This document shows, piece after piece, positions 1 through 6,875 of a stretch of 12,966 bases of DNA. How positions within the stretch are numbered: position 1 is the first letter of the stretch; each line of letters opens with the position of its first letter. A program made the translations under genes and the position numbers. This stretch comes from an uncultured Clostridia bacterium (GTDB taxonomy: Bacteria; Bacillota; Clostridia; Lachnospirales; Lachnospiraceae): contig CALZBV010000050.1 of the NCBI GenBank assembly GCA_945622055.1, positions 1-12,966 of the forward strand. Reading direction: 5' to 3'. The notes under the pieces were generated by a model. That model made no database searches and had not been told where the DNA came from. It saw only the letters and a program-made list of their open reading frames with translations.

Positions 1-909
1 AAGGTATCACTTCCTGTCTCTACGATGAACTACTTTCACACGTTTTGGAAAGACGGAGATGATGGATACTGGTATGGATTTTCTGCGATGAATAGCACTT
101 TTACAGGACCTATTGAAAGTAATTTTTCTGATATTATCATTGGTCGTTCCGGTAGTAAATATATTCAGGTAATTAGGATTGATAAAACAAGCTTCAATGT
201 TGAGTATCATAATATCGAGATTCCAACATATTTCATTGAGCCAACTGTGGCAAATCCAATAATAACAGACAGCTATCTTATTTTTCCTGTTTCAACCTAT
301 AACTATTTTTCAAATACTAATAGTAGTAATAGTAATTATTCGTCGTATGTCAGAAAAGATGTAGTTGCAAAAATCAGTAAGTCTGATTGGACGATTACAA
401 TCAGTGGTATTAAGGATAGTGCTGATACAGATTATTACCTATTTCCAAACTCATATGACCATATTACATGCAAATATTCCGGTCAACTGTTTGGAGGTCA
501 ATTTCAAAACATAAAACTTCCAAATGGGTTTTACCAGATGAATGATATACTCATTGATGATGATGGATTTGTAATTAAACAATTAAATCCACCAATGGAT
601 TCAAATATAAATCGTCCTGCTGAAGATATAAAATCTAATTACATGAACACAATTCTTTGTCCGTATAAAATTAATCTTGATACTGCATCAGGAAATATTT
701 CAGCATATAACAAACCAATGGTTTTGCTTTTTAACAGTAAGAAAAACATATTTCTTTGGGTAGGACATGTCAGCGGTTCGTATAAAGCATACATAATGCC
801 GGCGAACTGTCAGCAACTTATGACAATAAACAATCTTGCAGAACCTGTGACAAAGACGGCAACACAGTCAATGAAAATTACATATACGATTACGGATGTA
901 TCAGAGTAA
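1..909 (+). CDS. Probable prophage tail / host-contact protein, 5' partial
   Basis: The reading frame is open from the first base to the TAA at 907-909. The first ATG (25) has no ribosome-binding sequence before it, so the true start almost certainly lies left of the window; at least 302 residues are visible. I do not recognise the family. The visible part is rich in Asn, Ser, Tyr, Ile and Thr, has no signal peptide or membrane segment, contains an Asn/Ser-rich linker at roughly residues 95-107 counted from the ATG, and looks beta-rich. Such composition is common in phage tail-tip, baseplate or receptor-binding proteins. The position directly before a holin and an endolysin fits the usual order of tail genes followed by the lysis module. 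Base composition is clearly more AT-rich than every other gene here, which suggests a separately acquired module. The structural role is inferred from position only. Confidence 0.6.
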   Translation, partial: KVSLPVSTMNYFHTFWKDGDDGYWYGFSAMNSTFTGPIESNFSDIIIGRSGSKYIQVIRIDKTSFNVEYHNIEIPTYFIEPTVANPIITDSYLIFPVSTYNYFSNTNSSNSNYSSYVRKDVVAKISKSDWTITISGIKDSADTDYYLFPNSYDHITCKYSGQLFGGQFQNIKLPNGFYQMNDILIDDDGFVIKQLNPPMDSNINRPAEDIKSNYMNTILCPYKINLDTASGNISAYNKPMVLLFNSKKNIFLWVGHVSGSYKAYIMPANCQQLMTINNLAEPVTKTATQSMKITYTITDVSE

Positions 910-919
910 AACATAAGAC

Positions 920-924
920 GGAGG
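920..924 (+). promoter_or_regulatory. Ribosome-binding site of the holin gene
   Basis: GGAGG lies five bases before the ATG at 930, in the 20-base gap after the tail-type gene. It fixes the holin start and implies translation from the same transcript as the gene before it. Confidence 0.75.
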
Positions 925-929
925 CACAT

Positions 930-1394
930 ATGGAAAGAATTAAAACATTTTTTATTGCTGCATTTGGTTTGTTGGCCGGGATTCTTGGAAATCTTACGGT
1001 ACCGGTGATTTTGATGGTAATATGTAACATAGTTGATTACATAACTGGAATTTTAGCTGCACCTGCCAGAAAGAAGAAAGTTGATTCAAATGTCGGATTC
1101 CGGGGAATAGCGAAGAAAATTTGTATGTGGTTACTCGTAGTAGTAGGCGTAATCGTAGATGCTCTGCTTGAGTATGCAGGAGGGACAGTAGGAATTTCGC
1201 TGCCAACCAATTTGATGATAGGCTGCATAGTATGCATATGGATTGTGTGTAACGAGTTGCTGTCGATTTTGGAAAACATATCAGATATGGGGGTCCCAAT
1301 TCCGGGATTTCTCAAAAAAATCGTTGCGTATCTGAAGAAGCAGACAGAAGCAAAAGGCGAGATAGTTCCGGACAAGGAGAGTGATTCGAAATGA
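930..1394 (+). CDS. Phage holin (phage_holin_4 / toxin-secretion holin family)
   Basis: This encodes a 154-residue membrane protein. Holins of this family accumulate in the inner membrane and open it at a set time so that the endolysin can reach the cell wall. Three hydrophobic stretches are visible: about residues 8-32, 60-82 and 92-115. A short basic segment (RKKK, near residue 47) lies between the first and second, and the C-terminal tail is Lys/Glu-rich and charged. The NIVDYITGILAA stretch in the first third is typical of the phage_holin_4_1 family, as is the total length. A good GGAGG precedes the ATG, and the stop overlaps the endolysin start by four bases (ATGA), indicating translational coupling in a lysis cassette. 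Family assignment is from remembered sequence character. Confidence 0.85.
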   Translation: MERIKTFFIAAFGLLAGILGNLTVPVILMVICNIVDYITGILAAPARKKKVDSNVGFRGIAKKICMWLLVVVGVIVDALLEYAGGTVGISLPTNLMIGCIVCIWIVCNELLSILENISDMGVPIPGFLKKIVAYLKKQTEAKGEIVPDKESDSK

Positions 1395-2038
1395 TTACTG
1401 CGAACGGTGTGAGGAGATATTGTAATGCGGTGCATGCCGCGGGAACTGTATATGTGTGGGGAATGGACGGCGAGATCATCACGGAAGAAGCGATTGAAAC
1501 ATTGAAAAAGCGTTTCGGAGCGGATCACTACAAGCTCCTTGACGTAAAAGCCATCGAAGGAAAGCCGGGAGCAGATTGTAGTGGAATGATCACGAACATA
1601 TCGGGGAAAAATAGCACGGCAGCGGCATACTATGATTCATGCAAGACAAGAGGACCGATAAATAAAATGCCGAAGAACAAGGTGTGCTTGATTTTTCGCA
1701 AAGAAAACGATAAAATCGTTCATATAGGAGTATACACGGGAGACGGAAGGCTGACTGAGATGTTCAACGGTTGCAATCAGCGGGAGTTTAAGGAGTCACA
1801 GTGGACCTACTACGGAATACCGGATTGGATAATCCAGGAAAAGGAACTGGAAGCGGGAGATAAGGTAACACTGTCGGTAAATACACGGGGCTATCTCTCA
1901 TCCTCGGATGCAATTTCGGGAAATCACATGAGAGTAATGGTGGCTCCGGGAGAGTATTATGTCTATAAGACGGTACAGGGTTCAATCAATATAAGCAAGC
2001 GCAAGGACAGTCCGGGAAGTTGGATTCGGTGGCCGTAG
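1391..2038 (+). CDS. Phage endolysin, NlpC/P60-like cysteine peptidase with C-terminal wall-binding domain
   Basis: This is a 215-residue protein with no signal peptide, as expected for an endolysin released through a holin. Residues 1-145 look like an NlpC/P60-type peptidoglycan hydrolase. The nucleophile candidate is Cys63 in the GADCSGMI motif, and the paired His candidate is His111 in HIGVYTGDG, after a strand reading VCLIFR; both fit the family's Cys-His core. Residues from about 150 to the end form a small separate domain with a pattern like VNTRGYLSSSDA and GEYYVYK, plausibly a cell-wall-binding module, though I cannot name it. It overlaps the holin gene by four bases and is the last phage gene before the host junction near 2075; its TAG stop shares a base with a perfect palindrome. 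An amidase versus an endopeptidase activity cannot be told from sequence alone. Confidence 0.85.
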   Translation: MITANGVRRYCNAVHAAGTVYVWGMDGEIITEEAIETLKKRFGADHYKLLDVKAIEGKPGADCSGMITNISGKNSTAAAYYDSCKTRGPINKMPKNKVCLIFRKENDKIVHIGVYTGDGRLTEMFNGCNQREFKESQWTYYGIPDWIIQEKELEAGDKVTLSVNTRGYLSSSDAISGNHMRVMVAPGEYYVYKTVQGSINISKRKDSPGSWIRWP

Positions 2039-2053
2039 TTGCACCGGTGCAAC
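2038..2053. repeat. Perfect 16-bp palindrome at the phage end
   Basis: GTTGCACCGGTGCAAC is identical to its own reverse complement. It begins on the last base of the endolysin stop codon and ends about 22 bases before the phage-host junction. As RNA it could fold into a 6-bp stem with a CCGG loop, but the AT-rich sequence after it is not a clean U-tract. A role as a recombinase or regulator binding site is equally possible. Confidence 0.7.
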
Positions 2054-2090
2054 AATTATTTACCATCGGCATTAGTGGGGCTATACGTAT
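2054..2090. other. Prophage-host junction (attR candidate)
   Basis: Phage-side sequence runs to about 2075. From 2076 (TGG GGC TAT ACG TAT) the frame reads WGYTYGPPMAVAP, a conserved stretch of YaaH-type GH18 proteins, where the residue before W is normally Glu. Here the codon before W is TAG (2073-2075), so homology stops at or just before this codon. The exact crossover and core length cannot be set without the other end of the prophage, which is outside the window. Confidence 0.65.
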
Positions 2091-2522
2091 GGGCCGCCTA
2101 TGGCGGTTGCTCCGCTCAATAAGGTGAAACAGGTGTTGGACTACGGCGTATCGGAGATCACACCGGACAAAATCCTTCAGGGGATTCCGAATTACGGCTA
2201 TGACTGGACTCTGCCGTTTGTGCGTGATGTTTCAAAGGCAAGGTCCGTTGGAAATGTGGAGGCTGTCGAGCTTGCGGCACGCTACCGGACAGAGATATTA
2301 TTTGATGAAACAGCGGCCTCTCCGTATTTTTACTATACGGATGCGACCGGGAGAGAGCATGTCGTCTGGTTTGAGGATGTCAGAAGTATTCAGGCAAAGC
2401 TTGACCTAAATGCTTCGTATCCGCTTGCAGGCGTCAGCTATTGGAATATTATGAGGGAGTTCCCACAGAACTGGAATCTGCTGAATCAGATGGTAAAGGT
2501 GAAAAATCTCGTAGGAAAATAG
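2076..2522 (+). pseudogene. C-terminal fragment of a YaaH/SleL-like GH18 spore glycosidase, split by the prophage
   Basis: The frame begins WGYTYGPPMAVAPLNKV, continues through GIPNYGYDW, and ends with the AGVSYWNIMREFPQNW signature, all characteristic of GH18 proteins of the YaaH/SleL (LysM-GH18) group. These are N-acetylglucosaminidases that act on spore cortex fragments and sit in the spore coat. Only the last 148 codons are present: the LysM repeats and the catalytic DxxDxDxE strand lie upstream and are missing. The aromatic motif near the end of the barrel (SYW) is kept. No frameshift or internal stop occurs downstream of the junction, so the break is recent, under selection, or reversible. 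The ATG at 2100 is an internal Met of the family, with no ribosome site, not a real start. Family identity is firm; reconstitution by excision is inference. Confidence 0.85.
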
Positions 2523-2552
2523 GAAGACAGAAAATAAGACGGTTTTCTATTC

Positions 2553-2603
2553 AAAAAGTGGCTTTTCCGGCTCCAAAACATTGGAGGAAAAAGCCACTTT
2601 TTT
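2553..2603. terminator. Bidirectional intrinsic terminator
   Basis: A long hairpin pairs AAAAAGTGGCTTTTCC (2553-2568) with GGAAAAAGCCACTTTTT (2586-2602), one base bulged, and a second inner pairing of CTCCAA (2571-2576) with TTGGAG (2581-2586) can compete near the loop. A-runs and T-runs flank both sides, so it can end transcription from both the phage/GH18 side and the convergent minus-strand gene. Confidence 0.9.
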
Positions 2604-2625
2604 GATTATTCCGGTTTGTATGTTA

Positions 2626-4176
2626 TTACCTTGTATACTCCGCGATTTTCGTAATTGCGACGTAAATCTCCGAGATTTTATACCAGGTGGAAAAATCTAC
2701 AATTCCGGTATCGGACAGGTTAAACTGGCGCTGAAATGCCCTTACGGCCTCTTCGGTGCGAGGGCCGAAGACGGAGTCGGCAGCAATATTCGGAATATTA
2801 TAATAGACATCTGCGATTGCATTTAGCTGCGATTGCATCTGCCGAACGGCCTCTCCGCGGTCACCCTGGGAGAGTGGCTCGCCCGGATAGGAGCTCGGGA
2901 CACCGGAGATCTGCTCGGTCGTATTGATGAAAATGGAGCTTCCGTAGTAATTTCGGAGGATTTCGATGGCGGTGTAGCCTTCGTCGCCGAGGTATTTACT
3001 TCCCCACTGAGACATCAGGCCCGGACAGGAAACGCGCTTTCCGTCGCAGTACTGCGTCAGAATCGGCTGGGAGATGTTCGGGCGGGAGAGGTAATTGTTG
3101 AAAATGTTGTCAACGGCTTCGCTTATGGTATCGAATATATTACGGTTTGGAATCCATTTGTGGTCATAAGCCGTTGAGGAGGTAATCGTAAAATTATAGC
3201 CACGGTTCCGATACCATTCCGTATAGACACGGTTTAGGGTAAAGGACTGGATTGCCAGAATGTTGGCATAAATGGTTGCCTCCGGCCATGTTGCGTAGAT
3301 TTCACTGGAGGCCACATTTTTGATGTAATCGCGATAGCGGACATAATAGTTTTGCGCGGAGGTATTGGTAATGGTGCCGTCGTGAACAACGACATATTCC
3401 GGGATTACGACCTCTGAAAGAACAATTTCACCGGAACCGGAGAGCTCCTTGACTTCGTCTTCTGCGATTTTCGGTGGATAGACCCCGTAGAGGGTATGTT
3501 CCGGAATTAACAGGTTTTCCGAGGAGTTTGGCATGGTCGTCGATAACGGCAGCAGCTGCACCTGTTGCAGAGCAACCACCTCAGGCAGAATCTCCGTGCC
3601 GGAAATCTGAAATGGTTCGTAACCCCTGGCACGGACTGTGAGGGTATATTTGCTGTAGGGTCGGGGACTGCCGGATTCTTCACTGTAAGAAAGCGGCGGA
3701 GTTGGAAGTTCAATTACGGTTGTCTGTCCGGAAGCGTCCGTGCGAATCTCTTCAATTGCTTCCGGGGTGGTTTCATCCTCGGAACGAATCTGGATTACAG
3801 CGTCCTCTATCGGCAGATGGGTGGAGATATTTGTTGTATTGATGCGAAGACCACCAAAGGAAGCGGTAGAATAATCCACCGGGTAAAGCGGGCGGGGAAT
3901 GCTCTGACCGGAAATCGGAGAAGACTCCCGGTCCGGCAATGCTTCATTTGGCATTGACTCCTCCTGTATTTCTTCGTCCGGTGTCTTTGCGTCCGGCATT
4001 TCCTCGCCGGGCACTTCGGATTGTATCTGAGGAGGAAGCGTATCTTCTGTCGGCTGTGGTGTCAGATTCTCCGGCGTAAACATCGGTGGAAAAGGCTGTG
4101 GTGGATTGTTGTTGACATTATTATCTACCCGTTGTGAAGTCTCGCGGGCTGTTTGAAACGAACGATAAAACGGCAT
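2626..4176 (-). CDS. SpoIID-like peptidoglycan lytic protein with C-terminal peptidoglycan-binding domain
   Basis: This encodes 516 residues; AAAAAGGA (4183-4190) sits six bases before the ATG. Order of parts: residues 1-100 are disordered, Pro/Glu/Asn-rich, with acidic (E)MP(D/N)-type repeats at 55-85; 105-210 look like a beta-sandwich of the carboxypeptidase-regulatory kind (DAVIQIRSE, TDASGQT, YTLTVRARGYEPF); 260-418 resemble the SpoIID lytic transglycosylase domain (YIKNVASSEIYATWPEAT, then LAIQSF and AYDHKW); 435-505 are a PG_binding_1 domain (LSQGDRGEAVRQMQ, VFGPRTEEAVRAFQ). Glu292 aligns with the catalytic Glu of SpoIID, and Cys377/Cys384 may bind metal as in clostridial SpoIID. There is no signal peptide or membrane anchor, unlike SpoIID itself, so the product probably stays in the cell that makes it, for example the mother cell. 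Spore role is inferred from domains, neighbour and promoter. Confidence 0.8.
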   Translation of the reverse strand: MPFYRSFQTARETSQRVDNNVNNNPPQPFPPMFTPENLTPQPTEDTLPPQIQSEVPGEEMPDAKTPDEEIQEESMPNEALPDRESSPISGQSIPRPLYPVDYSTASFGGLRINTTNISTHLPIEDAVIQIRSEDETTPEAIEEIRTDASGQTTVIELPTPPLSYSEESGSPRPYSKYTLTVRARGYEPFQISGTEILPEVVALQQVQLLPLSTTMPNSSENLLIPEHTLYGVYPPKIAEDEVKELSGSGEIVLSEVVIPEYVVVHDGTITNTSAQNYYVRYRDYIKNVASSEIYATWPEATIYANILAIQSFTLNRVYTEWYRNRGYNFTITSSTAYDHKWIPNRNIFDTISEAVDNIFNNYLSRPNISQPILTQYCDGKRVSCPGLMSQWGSKYLGDEGYTAIEILRNYYGSSIFINTTEQISGVPSSYPGEPLSQGDRGEAVRQMQSQLNAIADVYYNIPNIAADSVFGPRTEEAVRAFQRQFNLSDTGIVDFSTWYKISEIYVAITKIAEYTR

Positions 4177-4207
4177 AGCGGGTCCTTTTTCTTTTCTCCG
4201 TACAGAG

Positions 4208-4237
4208 TATGCATGAAAAAAAGAAAAGAGAATATGG
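4208..4237 (-). promoter_or_regulatory. Candidate mother-cell sigma (SigE/SigK-like) promoter
   Basis: On the minus strand CCATATT (4231-4237), a 15-base spacer and CATGCATA (4208-4215) fit the SigE pattern (KMATATT, 14-15 bases, CATACAHT) at 6 of 7 and 6 of 8 positions. The predicted start lies about 25 bases before the gene's ATG. The region is AT-rich, so a chance match is possible. Confidence 0.35.
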
Positions 4238-4271
4238 ATGTAAATTTATTTTGGAATTTTTTATAAAAAAT

Positions 4272-4297
4272 GGAACCGAATGGTTCTGTTTCTCGTC
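4272..4297 (+). promoter_or_regulatory. Candidate ECF-sigma promoter of the lipoprotein gene
   Basis: GGAACC (4272-4277), a 16-base spacer and CGTC (4294-4297) match the usual ECF sigma-factor pattern (an AAC-containing -35 and CGTC-type -10). No good sigma-A promoter was seen between here and the ATG at 4400. The predicted leader is about 95 bases. GGAACC also forms a small inverted repeat with GGTTCT (4282-4287). Confidence 0.4.
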
Positions 4298-4399
4298 TTT
4301 ACTTTAGAAAGCTAAATTGATGATTCGAGAAATCGAGGGAGAGTTTTCTGGGGAAATGTATTACAAAGATTTGAAATTATAAGAAAGAAGGGATTTGCT

Positions 4400-6799
4400 A
4401 TGAGAAAACAGTTAAAAAGGGGAATTGCAGTTTTGTTCGGCATTGGAATGCTTTGCAGCTCTTTGACCGGATGTAAAGCTAATCCACAGCCGCCGAAGGA
4501 AGAAAAAGAACCGGTTGTTGCAGTTGGCGATGCCGGTGCAACGCTTCGCACCGCAAAAAGCTATGAAGAGATTTATGATGCATTCGAAAGGATTCCGAAG
4601 GAAACGAACCAATCTTCCTGGCTGAATGGTTCTGCTATTCTTGACTTTGCTGTGGCGGAGAATGTTAAGGATGCGGCTCCGATGGAGTCTGGCGGGGTAA
4701 AACCGGAGAGTTCTGCCACGTCCGGCACGGGAAAGGATTTCTCGGGTACCAATGTACAGGTTGCGGGAATTGATGAAGCGGATATTGTGAAAACGGACGG
4801 AGCCTTCCTTTATATTCTGGACCGGATAAATAACCGGATTTCCATTGTGTCGGCAGACCAAAGTGATTTAAAAATTCTTGCGGAGGTTTCTCTTTCCCGG
4901 GATAATATGGGCAATCTTCGGGAACTGTATCTGTCCGAAAATCGTCTTGTTGTGGTGACGGAGCGGAAGAATGCGCAGGAGGTAACCAGACATTTTGGGG
5001 AGAAGGATTACGAGAAGTACAATGTATGGAAGAGTCAGGTGGGGCTTTTGACATTTGACATTACGGAGCGAAATAATCCGAAGCTTCTGTCGGACCTTTG
5101 GCAGGATGGAACCTATCTTTCTTCCCGTTGCGTCGGTGGCTATGTCTACACCTTTTCAGATTATAACGGCAGAAATTATTATGACATGTATTCTTTTGGG
5201 GGGCTGATTGAAAAAACGGAGGAAACTGCCGGTCAGAAGAAGGATTCTGCAGATGAGCGCATTCCTTGTGTCAATGGGGAGGTTTTGCCGCCGGACTGCA
5301 TCTATATTTGTGACGAGCCGAACTCAGAGGAATTTCTGGTGCTTACGGCCATGAAGATATCAGAGCCTTCCGGGTATGCAGATACGAAGACGGTTCTTTC
5401 CGGTGGGGATCACTGTTATGTAAGCAATCGTTATATTTATATTGGAAACAGCCGCTGGCAGAATATTAAATTCCCGTATAACCGCACAGAATTGTATCGT
5501 TTTTCGTATGAAAACGGAACGGTTGAGGCAGCAGGTCAGGTAACGATAAAGGGAACCTTAAATGACCAGTTTTCCATGGATGAATACAAGGGAAAGCTTC
5601 GTATCGTTACGACGGTGACGGAGTATGATTATACGGAACAGGAGATTTTAGACCGGCTGGACGATAACAATGAGGATGGAGTTGTAGATGAAGAGGATCT
5701 TAGGGGCGCGTATGAGGCTTTCTGGTGGCTTCAGCCGGGATATTCCTCCACGCAGAGCAATGCGCTGTATATTTATGACGAGGACCTTACCCTGACCGGT
5801 TCTATTGAAAAACTTGCGGAAAATGAACACATCGAATCGGCAAGACTGATGGGCGATACCGGATATTTTGTTACCTTCCGCCAGACAGACCCGTTGTTTT
5901 CGGTGGACCTATCCGACCCGGCGAACCCGAAGGTGCTTGGTGCTTTAAAGATTCCGGGCTTTTCGGAATACCTGCACCCGTTTGGAGACAATCTTTTGCT
6001 TGGAATCGGTTATGATGCAGATGAAAGAACCGGTTGGAGACAGGGGATAAAAGTTTCAATGTTTGACGTTTCGGACCCGGCTAATGTTGTGGAGGTGTCC
6101 AAAATGGTATTTCCGGAGTATTCCGGCTCATTCTCCACCCATAAGGATATACTGGTTGATGCAGAGAAGAATCTGATCGGCTTTCCGGCGTATGGCTATG
6201 AGTACGGAAACGAGTACCATGTATACTGTGTTCTCGGTTATGATACAGAAAAGGGCTTCTTTAAGAAAATGACCGAGGGCTATACGATTCAATGGGACAA
6301 TTTTGATTACAATAAGCTGAAGGGACTTACGCAGCAGTGCCGTGGTATGTATATTGATGATACGTTTTATATGATTCAGCCATCGTATGAGATTCGTTCC
6401 TTTACGATGGATACCTGGGAGCAGACCGGAAGAATCGTATTGGCAAAGGAGGTGGATAAAGCATTGGAAGATAAAGAAAGAATACGTGAGATAAAGCCGG
6501 AGCCAATTGTGATTACCCTTGATTCAAATCCGTCGACAGGATATAGCTGGGAGTACAGACTGGAGGGAGACTCGATTGGACTTTCAGAGAGCAGGTTTAT
6601 TTCAGATGAGAAGGATACCTATTTGTGCGGTGCAGGCGGTAAAGAGCAGTTTACCTTTGAAGTGCTTGGAAGAGGGACAACGAAGATTATCTTCGAATAC
6701 AGACGAAGCTGGGAGAATGAGCAGGTTCGTACGATTGAGTATACCGTAACCGTTGGAGAGGATTATCAGGCAAAGATTGAGGAGGTAATTGAGTCGTAA
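4400..6799 (+). CDS. Lipoprotein with beta-propeller, EF-hand-like loop and C-terminal chagasin-like inhibitor domain
   Basis: This encodes 799 residues; GAAGGGA (4387-4393) precedes the ATG. Residues 1-25 are a lipoprotein signal: basic start, hydrophobic core, lipobox LTGC with Cys25 as the lipidation site, so the protein is anchored outside the membrane. Residues 110-690 match the secreted C-terminal beta-propeller family (Beta_propel, COG4880): GTNVQVAGIDEADIVKTDG, YILD, then repeated blades such as LFSVDLSDPANPKVLGALKIPGFSEYL, SMFDVSDPANV. Residues 422-433 form a calcium-type EF-hand loop (D422, N424, D426, G427, D430, D433). Residues 700-790 carry all three chagasin/I42 signatures: NPSTGYSW (710-717), GAGG (744-747) and RRSW (768-771, usually RPW), which in that family occupy the active site of papain-like peptidases. 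Role: unknown; surface protein, possibly guarding against cysteine peptidases. Confidence 0.85.
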   Translation: MRKQLKRGIAVLFGIGMLCSSLTGCKANPQPPKEEKEPVVAVGDAGATLRTAKSYEEIYDAFERIPKETNQSSWLNGSAILDFAVAENVKDAAPMESGGVKPESSATSGTGKDFSGTNVQVAGIDEADIVKTDGAFLYILDRINNRISIVSADQSDLKILAEVSLSRDNMGNLRELYLSENRLVVVTERKNAQEVTRHFGEKDYEKYNVWKSQVGLLTFDITERNNPKLLSDLWQDGTYLSSRCVGGYVYTFSDYNGRNYYDMYSFGGLIEKTEETAGQKKDSADERIPCVNGEVLPPDCIYICDEPNSEEFLVLTAMKISEPSGYADTKTVLSGGDHCYVSNRYIYIGNSRWQNIKFPYNRTELYRFSYENGTVEAAGQVTIKGTLNDQFSMDEYKGKLRIVTTVTEYDYTEQEILDRLDDNNEDGVVDEEDLRGAYEAFWWLQPGYSSTQSNALYIYDEDLTLTGSIEKLAENEHIESARLMGDTGYFVTFRQTDPLFSVDLSDPANPKVLGALKIPGFSEYLHPFGDNLLLGIGYDADERTGWRQGIKVSMFDVSDPANVVEVSKMVFPEYSGSFSTHKDILVDAEKNLIGFPAYGYEYGNEYHVYCVLGYDTEKGFFKKMTEGYTIQWDNFDYNKLKGLTQQCRGMYIDDTFYMIQPSYEIRSFTMDTWEQTGRIVLAKEVDKALEDKERIREIKPEPIVITLDSNPSTGYSWEYRLEGDSIGLSESRFISDEKDTYLCGAGGKEQFTFEVLGRGTTKIIFEYRRSWENEQVRTIEYTVTVGEDYQAKIEEVIES

Positions 6800-6802
6800 A
6801 TG

Positions 6803-6845
6803 AAAAAAGGCATGGGAACGGGAAAACCCCGTTTTCATGCCTTTT
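6803..6845. terminator. Bidirectional terminator between convergent genes
   Basis: The arms 6805-6822 (AAAAGGCATGGGAACGGG) and 6828-6845 (CCCGTTTTCATGCCTTTT) pair over 18 positions with two G-T pairs, around a short A-rich loop. A-run and T-run flanks serve both the lipoprotein gene and argH. Confidence 0.9.
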
Positions 6846-6875
6846 CTGCGTCGAAAGGTGATAAGCTTTTGATTC

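Noticed and set aside
2038..2075. Palindrome as an intrinsic terminator of the phage late operon
   Set aside because: The realistic stem is only six base pairs and the following sequence is not a U-tract; the strong hairpin at 2553-2603 is a better terminator.
2100..2522. A free-standing 140-residue gene starting at ATG 2100
   Set aside because: There is no ribosome site, and the Met is an internal residue of a longer conserved GH18 motif that reads in frame upstream to the junction.
2833..3177. Plus-strand open frame opposite the SpoIID-like gene
   Set aside because: It is antisense to a gene with clear domain motifs and has no ribosome site; other opposite-strand frames in argH, ackA, rho and the lipoprotein gene were dropped for the same reason.
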